DNA of 64,000 nucleotides, from the NCBI RefSeq assembly GCF_047663525.1, contig NC_092594.1, forward strand, positions 33,713,001 through 33,777,000. Reading direction: 5' to 3'. How positions within the stretch are numbered: position 1 is the stretch's first letter; each line of letters starts with the position of its first letter. A model generated the notes under the pieces. It saw nothing but the letters and a program-made list of their open reading frames with translations, was not told where the DNA came from and did not search any database. The position numbers and the translations under genes were made by a program. The stretch is from Anas platyrhynchos (taxonomy: Eukaryota > Chordata > Aves > Anseriformes > Anatidae). Positions 62,492 to 64,000 of this stretch are shown piece by piece.

Positions 62492-64000
62492 TTTAGCTTG
62501 TTTCTGTGCCCTAAAGTGTTAAGTAATCTTTAATTTGGGACTGTTCCAGATCAGGTATGTTCTGTAAGGGAACATATAGTGTCAGTGAATTTGGGTAAGT
62601 TCATTCCTCATGTTACAGAGATTAAAGAATGAAGAAGGGCCTGCAGTTGTTACGGCTCCCCATGAAGAGGTCCATGAACTGCGCTGTTCACATGGACAAT
62701 ATTTATGATAAGCTTCAGTTACTCCATTTTCTAACCAAATTTCCATATATTCTATAGAAAAATAAGATAATAACCAACAACAAACAAACAAAAAAAACTT
62801 CTCCTAGTTGTTTTTCTTCTTATTTCTGTGATCATCAGGACTCTTACGGGATCTGACAACACTCCATCTACCCTTTCTCACCTCTGATAGTAGCTAGCAA
62901 TGGATGCTTAGGAAAGCCTTCAAGAGCACTGACTGTATAGAGTATCCTTGCTTGCTGTGTGCCCAGCTTTCAGCTTCTCAGTTTGGATTCTTCATCGTCC
63001 AGAAGGTGCAGCTGAAATGTTGTATAGCACAGCCACGGACAGACCTACTCACAAGGTAGCGTTGCAGAGGGTGCCACTTGTTTATGCATTCTGTGAAGAG
63101 TATTTTCTTTCATGTATTTTGAACCTGCTATCTGATTAAATGTTACTGCATGCCTTCAAGTTCTGGTATTGTGAGAAATGGGGAATAATTAATGGTGCAG
63201 AGAAAGTGCTAGGGAATAATGGTTGTATATCTGGGTATTGTATATCCTCTGTTTTGTTTTTTTCCAAGTTGAGGCTTTGAAAAATGTACAAGCTCTTTTG
63301 ATTATCCTTGCTGACCTTCTCAGTATCTTTTCCGGCTACATTAGGCCTTTTTTGAGCCGTGAAGCTCAAGGTTGCATGCAAAATTAAAAATACATGTTCA
63401 TCATGGATTTCCTCTACAGCAACAGATTCTGTTAACCTCACCTGCTCTTTGCAGGCTTCCAGCCTTTGATGTGTTTGAAAAAGTTTTTATTATAAATGTC
63501 TTCACTACTTTTATTACCACTGAAGCCTTTAATATCAAATCATGGGGCCAGGCTTTTAAATGTGATGCCCATCAGACATTGTGAATAATAATTGAATGCA
63601 AAATAATTGAATGCAAATTTCCAATCATTTGTCAGATTTTCATTATTGCAGGAAGTCTAAAATTTGACTTCAAATTCCTGTCATCAAAACTCATACATAA
63701 ACATTACTTTCTAAGTACGGTTTATCTTCTAAGCATTATTGCAGTATTCTCTTTGCTTAGATCTTATTTATTTCTGTGCCTTATTAGCAACTATATAGAT
63801 TCTGTGATTTTTCTGGAACATTCAGTCATAAGGTTTTCCATTATGCCTTATTTGTAATGTCTTAAATTAAACAAATGTACGTGCTTTCAGCTGTGTCCCA
63901 GTGGGGGAGTAAATATATGAAAAATAAATTGCTACAGTTGGAACTAATTAATTATTTGATTGGCAGATAAAAACCCTGAATAGGATTTACTCAGTGAGTT
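62492..64000. other. 3' flank of the nardilysin-like gene, no gene recognised
   Basis: Possible long 3' UTR followed by unique AT-rich DNA. In human the gene after MAGOH is LRP8, but no LRP8-like exon is visible here on either strand. Short open frames such as 62948-63139 and 63136-63441 show no recognisable domain. Confidence 0.6.

Noticed and set aside
1..64000. tRNA, rRNA, CRISPR arrays, operons or endogenous retroviral genes
   Set aside because: None is visible. The layout is ordinary vertebrate genes with introns and CR1 LINEs. Small RNAs hosted in introns cannot be ruled out by eye.

Overview
The window is vertebrate nuclear DNA, most likely from a bird. Genes are split into many small exons with GT-AG introns. 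The only abundant interspersed repeats are CR1 LINEs with the (ATTCTATG)n-type 3' end typical of birds and reptiles. The gene order SLC1A7 - CPT2 - CZIB - MAGOH matches human 1p32.3 and, as I recall, chicken chromosome 8. I cannot name the species.

Layout from left to right. Positions 1-6710 hold the 5' end of SLC1A7 (minus strand): exon 2 at 5421-5500, exon 1 at 6570-6710, and about 5.4 kb of intron 2 with one CR1 fragment. A GC-rich promoter leads into CPT2 (plus strand, 5 coding exons, 8142-16377, 645 aa), whose introns carry CR1 fragments, mostly antisense. CZIB (minus strand, 8 coding exons, 18385-26518, 160 aa) converges on CPT2. A CpG island covers the CZIB start. MAGOH (minus strand, 5 coding exons, 28440-29792, 146 aa) sits head to head with the largest gene, sharing a GC-rich interval of 226 bp between the two start codons.

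That largest gene (30019-62489, plus strand) is a complete nardilysin-family M16 metallopeptidase. I assembled 31 coding exons in which every splice junction keeps phase, giving 1081 aa with no internal stop. The zinc motif is intact (H163-F-L-E166-H167, then exactly 76 residues to E244). The protein departs from nardilysin at sites I recall as nearly invariant, has a short N-terminus, and has a shortened acidic domain built partly from a 16-residue tandem repeat. It also lies next to MAGOH rather than between OSBPL9 and RAB3B. My reading is a divergent, apparently functional nardilysin paralogue, the most interesting item here. A 2.7 kb CR1 with an 855-codon open frame (endonuclease part plus complete reverse transcriptase) lies sense-oriented in its intron 10.

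The genes do not form a pathway. CPT2 is mitochondrial fatty-acid oxidation, SLC1A7 glutamate transport, MAGOH the exon junction complex, CZIB a small zinc-binding protein, and the nardilysin-like gene a dibasic-type peptidase. What links them is conserved neighbourhood and paired promoters. The last 1.5 kb shows no gene I can support.
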